Of a stretch of DNA of 64,000 bases, positions 41,511 to 51,094 are shown one piece after another; within the stretch, counting starts at the first letter, position 1, and each line of letters opens with the position of its first letter. The DNA comes from Treponema sp. Marseille-Q3903 (GTDB taxonomy: Bacteria; Spirochaetota; Spirochaetia; Treponematales; Treponemataceae): positions 992,001 through 1,056,000 of the forward strand of contig NZ_JACSEU010000001.1 of the NCBI RefSeq assembly GCF_014334335.1. Reading direction: 5' to 3'. Below the pieces are notes generated by a model, which was given only the letters and a program-made list of their open reading frames with translations, ran no database searches and had not been told where the DNA came from. Made by a program: the position numbers and the translations under genes.

Positions 41511-42275
41511 ATGAATATTCACGAATTTGGAAAAAATAATGCTGATGTCATTGTTTTATTGCACCCACTCGGTGCTAGATGGGATGTCTTTAATTATGTT
41601 ATACCGACATTAGAAAAGCAATATCATCTTGTTATCCCGGCAATGCCAGGCTTTGACCCCAACGAACCGAATACTGATTTTACAAGTGTGGAGCAAATTG
41701 CCGATGAGATTGCCGGATGGCTTACGGAGCATAATTTAAAAATTAAATGCCTTTACGGTTGTTCTATGGGAGGAGGTATAGCGGCACGGATTTTAGCCGT
41801 CGGAAAAATCGCTACTGACTGTGCTGTGATTGACGGCGGTATGACTCCGTATCAATTTTGGAAACCTTTGACGTATATTGTTGGTGTTCGTGATTTTGTG
41901 ATGATGGAGATTGGAAAGCACATGAGCGTAAAAGCGTTACGCAGTATGTTCGATCCTAAAAAATACACGGAAGACGATCTTAAGTATATTAAAGAGGCTA
42001 TGAATGCTATGAGTGCTAAAACAATATGGCGTTCGTTTTATTCCTGCAATAATTACTCTATGCCAAATCCGCTTCCGCCTGTAAACTACCCTATAGTATA
42101 TTGGTACGGTTCTGACGAAAAAAAAGCACGTAAATGGGACATCGCATATATTAAAAAAGCATTTCCAAATGTGCAAATCGTTGAAAACGCTGGTATGGAC
42201 CATGCGGAATTTTTTACATTGCATCCGAAAGAATTTTGTGAAAAACTTATCTCATGGATTTGTTTTGCGGTATGA
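41511..42275 (+). CDS. Alpha/beta hydrolase
   Basis: The 254-residue protein shows VLLHPLGARWDVF near 15-27 (oxyanion region), nucleophile motif GCSMGGG with Ser near 85, the acid in YWYGSDEKKARKWD near 199 and the His in GMDHAEFF near 235. No family-specific substrate hint. GGGGG precedes the ATG 13 bases after the P-loop gene, and the stop overlaps the next start as ATGA, so translation is coupled to the EamA gene. Confidence 0.85.
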   Translation: MNIHEFGKNNADVIVLLHPLGARWDVFNYVIPTLEKQYHLVIPAMPGFDPNEPNTDFTSVEQIADEIAGWLTEHNLKIKCLYGCSMGGGIAARILAVGKIATDCAVIDGGMTPYQFWKPLTYIVGVRDFVMMEIGKHMSVKALRSMFDPKKYTEDDLKYIKEAMNAMSAKTIWRSFYSCNNYSMPNPLPPVNYPIVYWYGSDEKKARKWDIAYIKKAFPNVQIVENAGMDHAEFFTLHPKEFCEKLISWICFAV

Positions 42276-43339
42276 AAAAAAGCAGAAAAACAATGGCAGT
42301 AATATTCGCGTTGCTCGCAGCTACTTTTTATGCAATCAATACGCCGTTTTCAAAAGTTCTTCTAAGTAAAATTTCACCTGCACTTATGGCGGCTTTTTTG
42401 TATTTAGGTGCAGGCGTAGGAGTCGGTATTGCGTACTTATTCCACATAAAAGGTGAAAAAAAATCAGAAAGGCTGACGAAGCGAGAACTCCCTTATGCGA
42501 TAGGGATGATTTTGCTCGACATAGCCGCACCAATATTTTTGATGATTGGAATAAAAATCGGTTCCGCATCAAATGCTTCTTTGCTCAGCAACTTCGAAAT
42601 TGTAGCGACAACACTAATCGCTCTGTTTGTGTTTAGGGAAATGATAACATTTAGGCTATGGATTGCAATCATACTTATCACACTTTCGAGCATAATTTTG
42701 ACTTTTGAAGGAACAGGGAGTTTTAAACTTTCTTTAGGTTCTTTGTTTGTCATCATGGCGACTTGTTGCTGGGGATTGGAGAATAACTGCACCAGGAAAA
42801 TTTCAGACAAGAGCACTTATGAGATTGTTTTTCTAAAAGGATTTTTTTCCGGTAGCGCCTCGTTTATTGTCGCCGTCGTTTTAGGTGCGCATATTCCTGA
42901 ATTTAAATATGTTGCAGCTGCAATGCTGCTCGGTTTTGTAGCGTACGGACTGAGCATTTTTATGTATATAAAAGCCCAAAGAGAGTTGGGAGCAGCAAAG
43001 ACCAGTGCATATTATGCAGTAGCTCCTTTCATCGGCACTTTTTTAGCATTTGTCATCAATGGAGAACAGCTTTCCGCCTTATATTTTGTAGGATTGATTT
43101 TCATGTTGTCGGGGACAATCTTTGTCGTATATGATACAATGACAAAGCATCATTTTCATGGACATTCTCATATAATTGTTCACACACACAACGGCACAAC
43201 ACATACGCATGTTATCACCCATGAGCACGAGCACAATCATATCGCATCAGAAAAAAAACATGCTCATAGACATAACGAATATATGGATAGCGAAGAACAT
43301 AAATCGGCGCACGCAAACGCAAAAAGCAGATCGCTTTGA
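42272..43339 (+). CDS. EamA/DMT transporter with histidine-rich tail
   Basis: The 355-residue protein has ten membrane helices in two EamA repeats. Its cytoplasmic or periplasmic C-terminal tail of about 65 residues has 18 His (HHFHGHSH, HTHVITHEHEHNH, HAHRH). Such tails bind Zn, Ni or Cu in other transporters and chaperones. The EamA core normally exports metabolites, so metal control of transport or metal storage are the main options. The ATG at 42272 overlaps the hydrolase stop (ATGA); the longer start at 42254 is less likely. Confidence 0.88.
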   Translation: MKKSRKTMAVIFALLAATFYAINTPFSKVLLSKISPALMAAFLYLGAGVGVGIAYLFHIKGEKKSERLTKRELPYAIGMILLDIAAPIFLMIGIKIGSASNASLLSNFEIVATTLIALFVFREMITFRLWIAIILITLSSIILTFEGTGSFKLSLGSLFVIMATCCWGLENNCTRKISDKSTYEIVFLKGFFSGSASFIVAVVLGAHIPEFKYVAAAMLLGFVAYGLSIFMYIKAQRELGAAKTSAYYAVAPFIGTFLAFVINGEQLSALYFVGLIFMLSGTIFVVYDTMTKHHFHGHSHIIVHTHNGTTHTHVITHEHEHNHIASEKKHAHRHNEYMDSEEHKSAHANAKSRSL

Positions 43340-43410
43340 AATATAAAAAGGAAATAATTAAATGTGTTGCAAATTAAAACAAGCGCAGCATATCGTATAA
43401 GGAGAACACT

Positions 43411-44220
43411 ATGAACGAATTTAACGGTGTGGCAGATACAATGCTCATCCCAATGGCGGCACGAATCTATGTGTCTAAAAACTTTCCCGAATACTTTTAT
43501 GACAAAACAGCATTATCTTTAGAAGAAAAAATTCCTTCTGACGCGCTAGAGCGGATTTGGAAATCGTCTTCCGAATATACTATGCTAGCTTCTGTTGCCC
43601 GCTATTATAATTTTGACCAGATGATTAAAAAATTTCTCGCTCAACATGAAAAATGCAATATCGTCAATCTCGGCGCCGGGCTTGAAACTGCTATTTTTAG
43701 ATTAAAAGCGGACAACGCTATTTTTTACGAAATCGATTTGCCGGAAGTGATTGAACTCCGCAAAAAAATCTTAGGCGAAAAAGAAAACGAAAAGCTCATC
43801 TCTGCCGACCTTTTTTCATTGGAATGGACTGATAGCATAGATAAGTCTCTTCCGTCTTTGTTGATTGTTTCCGGTGTATTCCAGTACTTTCACGAAGATA
43901 AAATCATTTCTTTTTTGGAGAACGTCAAAAAAAGTTTTCCAAAAGGCGAGTTGATTTTTGATGCAACTAACGAAATCGGCATTAAGTATGCAAATAAATA
44001 TGTACAAAAAACAGGAAATACTTCGGCACAGATGTATTTTTACGTAAACGACTGTCCGGCTTTTGCAAAAAAATGCGGCATGAGCTTGATTGAACATCGC
44101 ACATTTTATACCGATGCGCGAAAAATGCTGAAACGCAAGCTAAAGCTTTACACCCGAATCGCTATGAAAGTTTGCGACGACGGCGGAAGGACAGTTATTT
44201 TACATTTAAAGTTGAACTGA
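43411..44220 (+). CDS. LCM-family O-methyltransferase (TcmP-like)
   Basis: The 269-residue product has the leucine-carboxyl/TcmP-type methyltransferase pattern: NGVADTMLIPMAARIYVSK near 5-23, NLGAGLETAIFRL near 87-99 (SAM motif I), EIDLPEVIELRKKIL near 110 and VSGVFQYFHEDKI near 154. Free-standing members act on polyketides or other small acids. AAGGAG precedes the ATG. It ends the + strand run; a dispersed repeat and the converging lipoprotein gene follow. Confidence 0.88.
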   Translation: MNEFNGVADTMLIPMAARIYVSKNFPEYFYDKTALSLEEKIPSDALERIWKSSSEYTMLASVARYYNFDQMIKKFLAQHEKCNIVNLGAGLETAIFRLKADNAIFYEIDLPEVIELRKKILGEKENEKLISADLFSLEWTDSIDKSLPSLLIVSGVFQYFHEDKIISFLENVKKSFPKGELIFDATNEIGIKYANKYVQKTGNTSAQMYFYVNDCPAFAKKCGMSLIEHRTFYTDARKMLKRKLKLYTRIAMKVCDDGGRTVILHLKLN

Positions 44221-44273
44221 ACAATGCAGGACGTGGCAGGAAGGGCGTCCGTCGCTCGCTGCGCTCGCGCCGC

Positions 44274-44350
44274 CGGCTGTTCCGCCCTTCGCTATCCGCT
44301 CACCGTCCTCACTTCGTTGCGGTCGGCAAGGGGCTCCATAGCCTGACGCG
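44274..44350. repeat. Dispersed 77-bp repeat, copy 2
   Basis: This copy matches 32563-32638 with small changes (TCCGCCC for TTTGCCC, a 2-bp insert, CTCCATAGCCTGACGCG for CTACATAGCCTAACGCG). The left flank, 44231-44273, is GC-rich with a GGACG/CGTCC stem. As with copy 1 it lies between converging genes. Confidence 0.85.
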
Positions 44351-44369
44351 AATTTGAAGTGCACCCCCA

Positions 44370-44408
44370 AAAAAAAGCCTCCAAAAACCGAAGTCAGTTT
44401 TTGGAGGC
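44370..44408 (-). terminator. Rho-independent terminator of the lipoprotein gene
   Basis: Arms GCCTCCAAAAAC (44377-44388) and GTTTTTGGAGGC (44397-44408) are perfect; on the minus strand they are followed by a run of T (44370-44376). It ends the gene at 44451-45626. Confidence 0.88.
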
Positions 44409-44450
44409 ACACTTCATTTTGACCTGTCCGAAGTTTTTCAGGTTGATAAA

Positions 44451-45626
44451 CTATTTTATATAAGAAACGCCGATAGCGTTTAATTGGTCTGTTTTTACCC
44501 TTGTACTTATAACATTTCCAGCATATTTTCCATTTATATCGCTGATTGTCACAGATGCATAATGAGCTTTTGCATTATTTCCGTCATCTTCTGTTGCTGT
44601 CCAGTAATCATTCCAGCCGAGTTCCGTATTATTTCCGTCGCTGAAAACTTTCCACTGCCGAGTACCGTAGGTTTCCCATAAGTTTTTAATTATAACTTCC
44701 ATTTCCGCTTTTGAAGGAAGATATGTGTTTGTAAGACCGGTCTTAGCGTTTGCCCACGTTTTATTTGTAAGCCGTTGAGCGCCATACTGCGACACTACAA
44801 GATAGTTCCAATCACCGGCAGGTTTTGATGATGAAGTTTTTACAGAATCAGCAGAATCTGTTTTTCCTAAAATATACGCAACATATCCTGTCTGGGGTTT
44901 CCCGTCAATATCATTTACATTTGTAATTTTGTCCCCGATACTGTATTTTGACCAAATCATATATAATTTAAGAGTTCCCGCATCTACCATAGCCTGAGTA
45001 ACCGGAATCTCTCCTCCAATATTGTATAGAGGATTTTCATCGGTTTTTACAGTAGACCAGCCGAACTGTCTTTTCTCCATACTCTTCGCTTCTTTTGCCG
45101 GAAGTAAAATTTTTTCGCCGGCTTTATAAAGATTGCGTTCAAAACGGAGCTCGCTTGAATTATTCACATAAACCCCATTATAGTCTACGGATACATAGAG
45201 CCTCTTGTTTATTATTACATCATAAGTTTTAGGAGTTCTGCCCGAACCTTCTATCAAAATTGTCTTGAGAGTTGAAAGTGTAATGCCGCTAATTTCCGGT
45301 GTGTCATCTTTATCGGTTATATCGTATTTTGTGCCGGTTCCGTTAAACTGAACGGTACTGCGATATCCAAGCGCACAAACTTTTACAACTACATTCGACC
45401 ATGAATCTATATTTGACGGCAAATCTATTGTTATGGATGAATTGTCTACCTTACCTGAAAAATGACTGCCGTCAGCGATTACATGAAAATAGGAGATATA
45501 TGCGCTGGCTTTATTCGTCGGTTCTCCTTCGCCTGAATCTATTGTGGTGCCACCGCAAGAACTTAAATTGCCGATAATAAATGCTGCAAAAATAAAAGCA
45601 GCAAACATTTTTAATAATTTTTTCAT
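44451..45626 (-). CDS. Surface lipoprotein with DUF1566/Lcl-like C-terminus
   Basis: The 391-residue protein has a signal peptide ending NLSSCGG (lipid-anchor Cys near 24), an Ig/Cadherin-like N-terminal region, a Listeria-Bacteroides-type repeat (FGWSTVKTDENPLYNIGG, near 200-217) and a C-terminal domain like DUF1566/Lcl of treponeme surface proteins (YLPSKAEMEVIIKNLW, YWTATED near 345). It is likely exported and membrane-anchored. Binding target unknown; such proteins often adhere to host glycans. Long hairpin and T-run at 45651-45690 lie upstream. Confidence 0.85.
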   Translation of the reverse strand: MKKLLKMFAAFIFAAFIIGNLSSCGGTTIDSGEGEPTNKASAYISYFHVIADGSHFSGKVDNSSITIDLPSNIDSWSNVVVKVCALGYRSTVQFNGTGTKYDITDKDDTPEISGITLSTLKTILIEGSGRTPKTYDVIINKRLYVSVDYNGVYVNNSSELRFERNLYKAGEKILLPAKEAKSMEKRQFGWSTVKTDENPLYNIGGEIPVTQAMVDAGTLKLYMIWSKYSIGDKITNVNDIDGKPQTGYVAYILGKTDSADSVKTSSSKPAGDWNYLVVSQYGAQRLTNKTWANAKTGLTNTYLPSKAEMEVIIKNLWETYGTRQWKVFSDGNNTELGWNDYWTATEDDGNNAKAHYASVTISDINGKYAGNVISTRVKTDQLNAIGVSYIK

Positions 45627-45650
45627 GATAAAAACCTCCTATGATTTTAT

Positions 45651-45697
45651 CTTTTTTTTTTTGCGAAGTCGAACACACTCGACTTCGCAAAAAAAAT
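45651..45697. promoter_or_regulatory. Long stem-loop in the lipoprotein leader region
   Basis: TTTTTTTTTTGCGAAGTCGA pairs with TCGACTTCGC and the following A-run across a six-base loop (45661-45690 core). The T-run precedes and the A-run follows on both strands, so it is an extended stem rather than a terminator. It lies 25-70 bases before the lipoprotein start and might act in its leader. Confidence 0.55.
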
Positions 45698-45892
45698 TAA
45701 TCTTCATTAGGTATTTTACACTTCCAAAAAAGACTTTTCAAGAAAAAAAAATGCATCGTAAAGTTTTTTCGTATCTCTGATTTTTTATATATTTTTTATA
45801 TCAAAATCGCTGCATGCTTGTTTGAATATTCGTTTCGGCCAAAACAAATAAATTGACAATTTTGAAGATTATGCATTATCATCATAGCTATT

Positions 45893-47221
45893 ATGATTTT
45901 AAATTTGCATAGTAAAATTGTAAAATTTTTACAATATGGTTTTTGTTTTATTTTTTGTTTAACTTGTTTTGGTTGTTCAAATGCTAAATCGACTTCTGTT
46001 TCTTCTACGATAGATTTCTGGTCTTTTCCGAATTTTACATCAGAATCAGGTGTTGAAGGCGATTTTGAAAGAAGTTTAATTGCTGCTTTTGAAAAAGAAA
46101 ATCCCGGCATAAAAGTAAATTTCAAACTTATCACATTTGCAGATGGAGCTGCAGAAATTGAAGAAGCTATAAAAGCAAATAAAGCTCCTGATGTTGTATA
46201 CGATGCGCCTGGACGAATTATTGTATGGGCAGATAAAGGACTTCTTGAGCCTTTAGACGATGTCCTTGCGACGGAAAAACCTTACATCATCACAGGTTTG
46301 CTGTCTGTTTCTGCCGGCAAAGACAGACGAACTTATATGTACCCAATGCACGAAGGACCTTTTTCTATGGCATTCAATAAAGAGATGCTCGAAGATTTGA
46401 ATCTTATAGATTTGCTTCCGTATAAAAGGCTTGACAGGAGATGGACTCTTGCCGAATATGAAAAACTTCTGACTGCTTTGCATAAAAAACTCCCTGCCGG
46501 AAAAACTCCGGGTGTATTTTTCTATAAGACTCAAGGGGGAGACCAGGGAACAAGAGCATTTTTGATGAATCTTTACGGCGGTGCAACTCTTTTAAATGGA
46601 GACTATTCAAAATACACATTCAACACTTCACAGGCTGTAAAAAACGTCACGTGGACTGTAGATGCAATGAAAAAAGGTCTTTTGCTTGACGGTAAAGAAG
46701 CGACTTCAAACGATGCGATAAAGATGTTTGTTGAGTCTAACGCAGCCCACACAATTTTATATTCTCCGCAGTTGAATAAAATGTATGATGGAAAACGTTC
46801 ATACAAAGGAAAGAATTTTACTCCAATATATATGCCGTTCCCGAACGACAGCGGCGCTCCTACTCTTGAGTTTCTTGCAGGAGGGGCTTGTGTATTCAAC
46901 AACGGCGACGCAAATAAGATAAAAGCTGCAAAAAAATTCTTACACTTTGCGGCAACAGATGAAGTGTGGGCAAAAAAGCTCGTATCGGCTACAGGCGGTT
47001 TTCCTGCAACTTCAAAAATTGAGATTGAAACTGATGACGATGAAATATTGTACAACTCTGTTATGCAGCGATTTTTCGGTCAATATTATAACAATATCAC
47101 CGGCTTTGCAGAGATGCGCAGTTTCTGGAACACAGCTTTGAAAGAGGCTGCCAACGGAAAAGATGTTCAGAAGGTGCTAAATGATTTTGTGCGCAATTCG
47201 GATGCAACTTTAAAAAATTAG
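45893..47221 (+). CDS. Extracellular solute-binding lipoprotein (family 1)
   Basis: The 442-residue protein has a lipoprotein signal ending CLTCFGC near 28, then the ABC substrate-binding fold: IDFWSFPNF near 40, FEKENPGIKVNF near 66, APDVVYDAPGRI near 93, and GGACVFN near 330. Family-1 members bind sugars or oligosaccharides. There is no permease or ATPase gene nearby, and the next gene is a chemoreceptor starting 57 bases later, so the protein probably serves sensing. TTGACA lies at 45853 and a TATCAT at 45877, ten bases before the ATG; no ribosome-binding site is visible. Confidence 0.9.
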   Translation: MILNLHSKIVKFLQYGFCFIFCLTCFGCSNAKSTSVSSTIDFWSFPNFTSESGVEGDFERSLIAAFEKENPGIKVNFKLITFADGAAEIEEAIKANKAPDVVYDAPGRIIVWADKGLLEPLDDVLATEKPYIITGLLSVSAGKDRRTYMYPMHEGPFSMAFNKEMLEDLNLIDLLPYKRLDRRWTLAEYEKLLTALHKKLPAGKTPGVFFYKTQGGDQGTRAFLMNLYGGATLLNGDYSKYTFNTSQAVKNVTWTVDAMKKGLLLDGKEATSNDAIKMFVESNAAHTILYSPQLNKMYDGKRSYKGKNFTPIYMPFPNDSGAPTLEFLAGGACVFNNGDANKIKAAKKFLHFAATDEVWAKKLVSATGGFPATSKIEIETDDDEILYNSVMQRFFGQYYNNITGFAEMRSFWNTALKEAANGKDVQKVLNDFVRNSDATLKN

Positions 47222-47277
47222 GCAAATTATAGCTTTTGTTATATACAATTATTGACGATATCTTATGAGGTTTCAAA

Positions 47278-49386
47278 ATGACAAATATAAAAAATAATAA
47301 AGTTTTTTCTATCAGAAATAAAATTATTGTAGTTTTTGCTATTTTCTCAATAGTTTTTCTCTTTATACTTGGAGTTTTCTCTATTTCGCTTGCAAGGACC
47401 GGGCTTTTATCTAATTCAAAATATTTTATAAACGAGCTTGCGGAAGATGCTTCGAACCTGCTCGACGAGCGTTCCAATTCCATCTTTGGAAAACTTGAGG
47501 CATTTTCAAATATCCCTGATATTCAGAATGATAGCATTCCTTATTCTAAAAAAATCAAGATTTTTGAAAACGAAATTCAGACTCAAAAATTGCGCGGATG
47601 GATCAGTTTTGGAATATGCGGCACAAACGGAGTTTTATACAGCACAGACGGAACTGTAAAAAATATATCTTCATCAGGTTGGTTTAAAAGAGCCATTTCA
47701 GGAAAGAACGCTCTTACAGAGCCGAATTTGTCAAATGAAGAAAGAACTTACATAAGTTATGCAGCAATTCCGCTAAAAAACTTGCAGGGAAAAATCACCG
47801 GTGTTTTATGTGCTTCAATTTTTGGAGACTCTCTTTCAAACCTTATAAGCGATGTAATTGTCGGCGAAACAGGAACAGCATATATTTTGAATTCTGATGG
47901 AGTGATTCTCGGAAACAGACAGCCTGAAATTCTGTATAAAAGTATTTTTTCAACTATGTCAGGACAAAAAGATAATGATTTGGAAAAATCACTTAAATCA
48001 GTATTGAAGGATAAAAAATCACACACATTTACTTTAAAAGTAAACAATGTAAAATACATTGCCGCATCTTCAAAAATGCGCTATACGGATTGGACTGTTT
48101 TAATTGTCGCTCCTATCTCAGAATTTGTTTCTTCAAATATGAAAATGATTATAAGAACGCTGTCACTTATCGCTTCTATTCAGCTTATAATTGCGATTTT
48201 GATTGGACTTGTTATTACAAACACTCTTACAAAACCTCTAAACAGAGTTACAGAAGCTCTTAGAAACATTTCTGATGGTGAAGGCGACCTCACTGTAGAG
48301 CTCCCTGTAAGCGGTGGCGATGAAACAGGAAGAATGTCTTCGTATTTTAATCAGACGATTTTAAAGCTCAGAAAATCTATCAAAAAAGTTGGAGAAGATT
48401 CGACTTTAATGAAAGATGTTGGTTCAGAACTTGAAGGAAACATGATTTCTGTAAGCGAAATCGTAAAAGATATCACAGAGAGCATAAACACACTCCGCGA
48501 AAGATTTAATGAACAGGAAAGAAGTGTTACAGGAACTGCTACTGCAGCCGGTGAAATCATCAAGACAATCAGAGTTTTGAATGAAAGCATAAGCCAACAA
48601 GTTTCTGCAGTAGATGAATCATCTTCTTCGTTCGAAGTCATGTCACAAAGTATTTTCAGCGTAGGCGAAAATGTAAAAAAGACAGAAGATTCTATCAATA
48701 AATTGGTAAGTGCAACTGTAGACGGTAGGGAATCTTTAATCATCGCAAATAACGTTTCGCAGAGCATTTCTGAGGCATCAGGAAGTTTGCTTGAAGCGAG
48801 TGCCGTTATAGAAAATATTGCACAAAAGACAAATCTTCTTGCAATGAATGCGGCAATTGAAGCAGCACACGCTGGCGAAGCCGGAAAAGGATTTGCCGTC
48901 GTTGCTTCTGAAATCAGAAAGCTCGCAGAAGGTTCCAGCGCTCAAGGTAAAAAAATCACAGTTACACTCAAAAAAGTTTCTTCCGAAATCAACACTCTTG
49001 CAGAATCTGCGGCAAGCGCTGTAGAAAAATTTAACTATATCGCCGATTACTCTCATGAAGTAAACGATTCTATCAAAGCTGTTGTAAATGCGACAAGCGA
49101 ACAGGAAGGAAGTAGTTCAAGCATTTGGAAAACTATTCAGAATGTAAGCAATATGACAGGATCTGTAAAATCAAGTTCGGATGAAATGCTTAGCAGAGGT
49201 GAACAGATTTCGAAAGAGACTATCCAGCTTGGCGATATTACAAAAATACTTAGAAATTCTATGGATTCTATAGAAGAGCAGATATATCAAATTAACGCTG
49301 CAACTCAGGAGTCTCTTGAAATCGCTATCAAGAACCGCGAAAGCATAGACAGCCTTGCGGGCGAAGTAAAACAGTTTAAGACCTGA
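47278..49386 (+). CDS. Methyl-accepting chemotaxis protein with Cache sensor
   Basis: The 702-residue chemoreceptor has a first membrane helix near 15-38, a periplasmic sensor of about 240 residues with double-Cache features ([25 protein letters not shown] near 197-213), a second helix near 290-312, HAMP ([21 protein letters not shown]) and the coiled-coil signalling domain with the tip [20 protein letters not shown]. The solute-binding lipoprotein directly upstream is a good candidate for its ligand-bearing partner. TGAGG sits eight bases before the ATG. It is closer in tip sequence to the receptor at 2499 than in sensor. Confidence 0.95.
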   Translation: MTNIKNNKVFSIRNKIIVVFAIFSIVFLFILGVFSISLARTGLLSNSKYFINELAEDASNLLDERSNSIFGKLEAFSNIPDIQNDSIPYSKKIKIFENEIQTQKLRGWISFGICGTNGVLYSTDGTVKNISSSGWFKRAISGKNALTEPNLSNEERTYISYAAIPLKNLQGKITGVLCASIFGDSLSNLISDVIVGETGTAYILNSDGVILGNRQPEILYKSIFSTMSGQKDNDLEKSLKSVLKDKKSHTFTLKVNNVKYIAASSKMRYTDWTVLIVAPISEFVSSNMKMIIRTLSLIASIQLIIAILIGLVITNTLTKPLNRVTEALRNISDGEGDLTVELPVSGGDETGRMSSYFNQTILKLRKSIKKVGEDSTLMKDVGSELEGNMISVSEIVKDITESINTLRERFNEQERSVTGTATAAGEIIKTIRVLNESISQQVSAVDESSSSFEVMSQSIFSVGENVKKTEDSINKLVSATVDGRESLIIANNVSQSISEASGSLLEASAVIENIAQKTNLLAMNAAIEAAHAGEAGKGFAVVASEIRKLAEGSSAQGKKITVTLKKVSSEINTLAESAASAVEKFNYIADYSHEVNDSIKAVVNATSEQEGSSSSIWKTIQNVSNMTGSVKSSSDEMLSRGEQISKETIQLGDITKILRNSMDSIEEQIYQINAATQESLEIAIKNRESIDSLAGEVKQFKT

Positions 49387-49390
49387 TAAA

Positions 49391-49567
49391 ATTTTTGTGC
49401 GGCGAAAGTTTGTCTCACTGCATTTTGTGCGGCGAAAGTCTATCACATAGCATTTTCAACATGTATGATGGATTTTCGCCTTCGCTTTTTTTAATTCATT
49501 TTTACATCAACAACCTGAGCGACAACCTGCACGCGAAAAATGTGCAGGTTTGCAGCATGTTGAAAAT
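49391..49567. repeat. Tandem 30-bp repeat and nested inverted repeats
   Basis: Two 30-bp units, each with TTTTGTGCGGCGAAAGT, start at 49391 and 49421. Arms ATTTTCAACATG (49452-49463) and CATGTTGAAAAT (49556-49567) enclose a 27-bp hairpin with AACCTGCAC/GTGCAGGTT at 49524-49550. The block fills the gap between the chemoreceptor and the converging permease gene and may end transcripts from both sides. Confidence 0.75.
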
Positions 49568-49568
49568 T

Positions 49569-50915
49569 TTATTCTTCTTTACCGAGCATCACGTTTGTCA
49601 AAATGCCAAGAATCAAAGCGCATGCTACTGTGCGAATTTCTACTGCGCCAAAACTTACGACCATTCCCCCAACACCTGTGATGAATATGACAGATGCGAC
49701 AAAAAGGTTTTTGTTTTTGTTCAAGTCGACTTTTTGGAACATCTTAAGTCCCGAAACTGCGATAAATCCATACAAAGCGATGCAAACGCCACCCATCACG
49801 CAAGAAGGAATTGTTTCCAAGAATGCTACGAGTGGAGAAATCAAGGAGAATATTACACATATAATTGCACAGCCCCAGATAGAGACTGTAGATGCATTTC
49901 GCGTGATTGCTACACAACCTATCGATTCACCGTAAGTTGTGTTTGGACAGCCTCCAAAAAAAGCACCGGCGATTGACCCGATTCCATCTCCCAAAAGCGT
50001 TCTCGTAAGACCAGGCTCTACAAGCAAATCTTTTTCTACAATTGCCGAAAGATTTTTGTGGTCGGCAAGGTGTTCTGCAAATACAACAAAGGCAACCGGA
50101 ACATAGGCTGTAAACAATGTAAGGATGTATTTTCCGTTTATAGCAGCAAGCCCATCTGTGCCGCCTTGCAGGAATGTAAATTTTGGAAAAGAAAAATAAC
50201 CAGATAATCTGCTGAAGTCAAGGGCCTTCAGTGCATCATAGTTTATCACAATCAAAGATGCGTTATCGGTTGCATGTCCGGCCAAAGCAAAAAGTGAAGC
50301 GAGGAAATATCCTGCCAAAATCCCGAGAATAAAAGGAATAAGTTTTCCGATTTTTTTACCGTAAGTTGAAAATAGCATTGTGACTGCAAGAGTTGCAAGA
50401 CCGCATATCAAGGCAACGTATGAGCTTCCCCCTTCTGCGCTTGTCTTCATCAAATCTCCTATAGCGTTGCTCGAAAGGCTCAACCCGATGATGGAAACTG
50501 TAGGTCCGATTATCACCGGAGGCATCAGTTTGTTTATCCATTCTACGCCGCAGAATCTAACGGCAATTGCGATTATTACATAGACAAGCCCAGCCATAAG
50601 AGCTCCTATGATAAGTCCCCAGTATCCTGCTGATTCGGCAAGACCCAGAGTTGAAGCTCCGGCAAACGCACTGAACATTGAGCCGATAAAAGCAAATGAA
50701 CTTCCTAAAAATACGGGACTTGAACTTCTTGTGAACAACAAGTAGACAAAAGTTCCGATTCCTGCCCCAAAAAGAGCTGCGGAAGCCGAAAGTCCGTGAC
50801 CAATGATTGCCGGTACTGCAATTGTTGCTGCCATTATTGCCAAAAGCTGCTGTAGTGCGAATAACAAAATTTTAGCGAAATGCGGTTTGTCTTTGATTCC
50901 ATAAATCAAAACCAT
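49569..50915 (-). CDS. uraA: Uracil/xanthine permease (NCS2 family)
   Basis: The 448-residue protein has 14 membrane segments of the nucleobase-ascorbate transporter fold, with FAEHLADHKNLS near 279-290 (the Glu and His that contact the base in UraA), and GCPNTTYGESIGCVAITR near 322-339, matching the NTTYGE signature. It should take up uracil by proton symport; xanthine specificity is the alternative. AGGAG lies eight bases before the ATG on the minus strand. It is a single gene, so salvage enzymes are elsewhere. Confidence 0.92.
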   Translation of the reverse strand: MVLIYGIKDKPHFAKILLFALQQLLAIMAATIAVPAIIGHGLSASAALFGAGIGTFVYLLFTRSSSPVFLGSSFAFIGSMFSAFAGASTLGLAESAGYWGLIIGALMAGLVYVIIAIAVRFCGVEWINKLMPPVIIGPTVSIIGLSLSSNAIGDLMKTSAEGGSSYVALICGLATLAVTMLFSTYGKKIGKLIPFILGILAGYFLASLFALAGHATDNASLIVINYDALKALDFSRLSGYFSFPKFTFLQGGTDGLAAINGKYILTLFTAYVPVAFVVFAEHLADHKNLSAIVEKDLLVEPGLTRTLLGDGIGSIAGAFFGGCPNTTYGESIGCVAITRNASTVSIWGCAIICVIFSLISPLVAFLETIPSCVMGGVCIALYGFIAVSGLKMFQKVDLNKNKNLFVASVIFITGVGGMVVSFGAVEIRTVACALILGILTNVMLGKEE

Positions 50916-51094
50916 TTTTTACTCCTGTTTTGACCTTTTATCATATAAAAATATCAGGTCTGATGTTAAAACTGTAAATCTTTCTGATTATAATAAGTTG
51001 CAATATGGAATTCAATTGAATTTATAAACCAGTTTGGAAACTGCACAATACAATTCGTGAGCGGGCACGGATACAGAGGCTTTTTAATTTCAGT

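Noticed and set aside
45651-45690. Bidirectional terminator before the solute-binding gene
   Set aside because: The T-run lies before the stem and the A-run after it on both strands, so neither transcript would end there by the usual mechanism.
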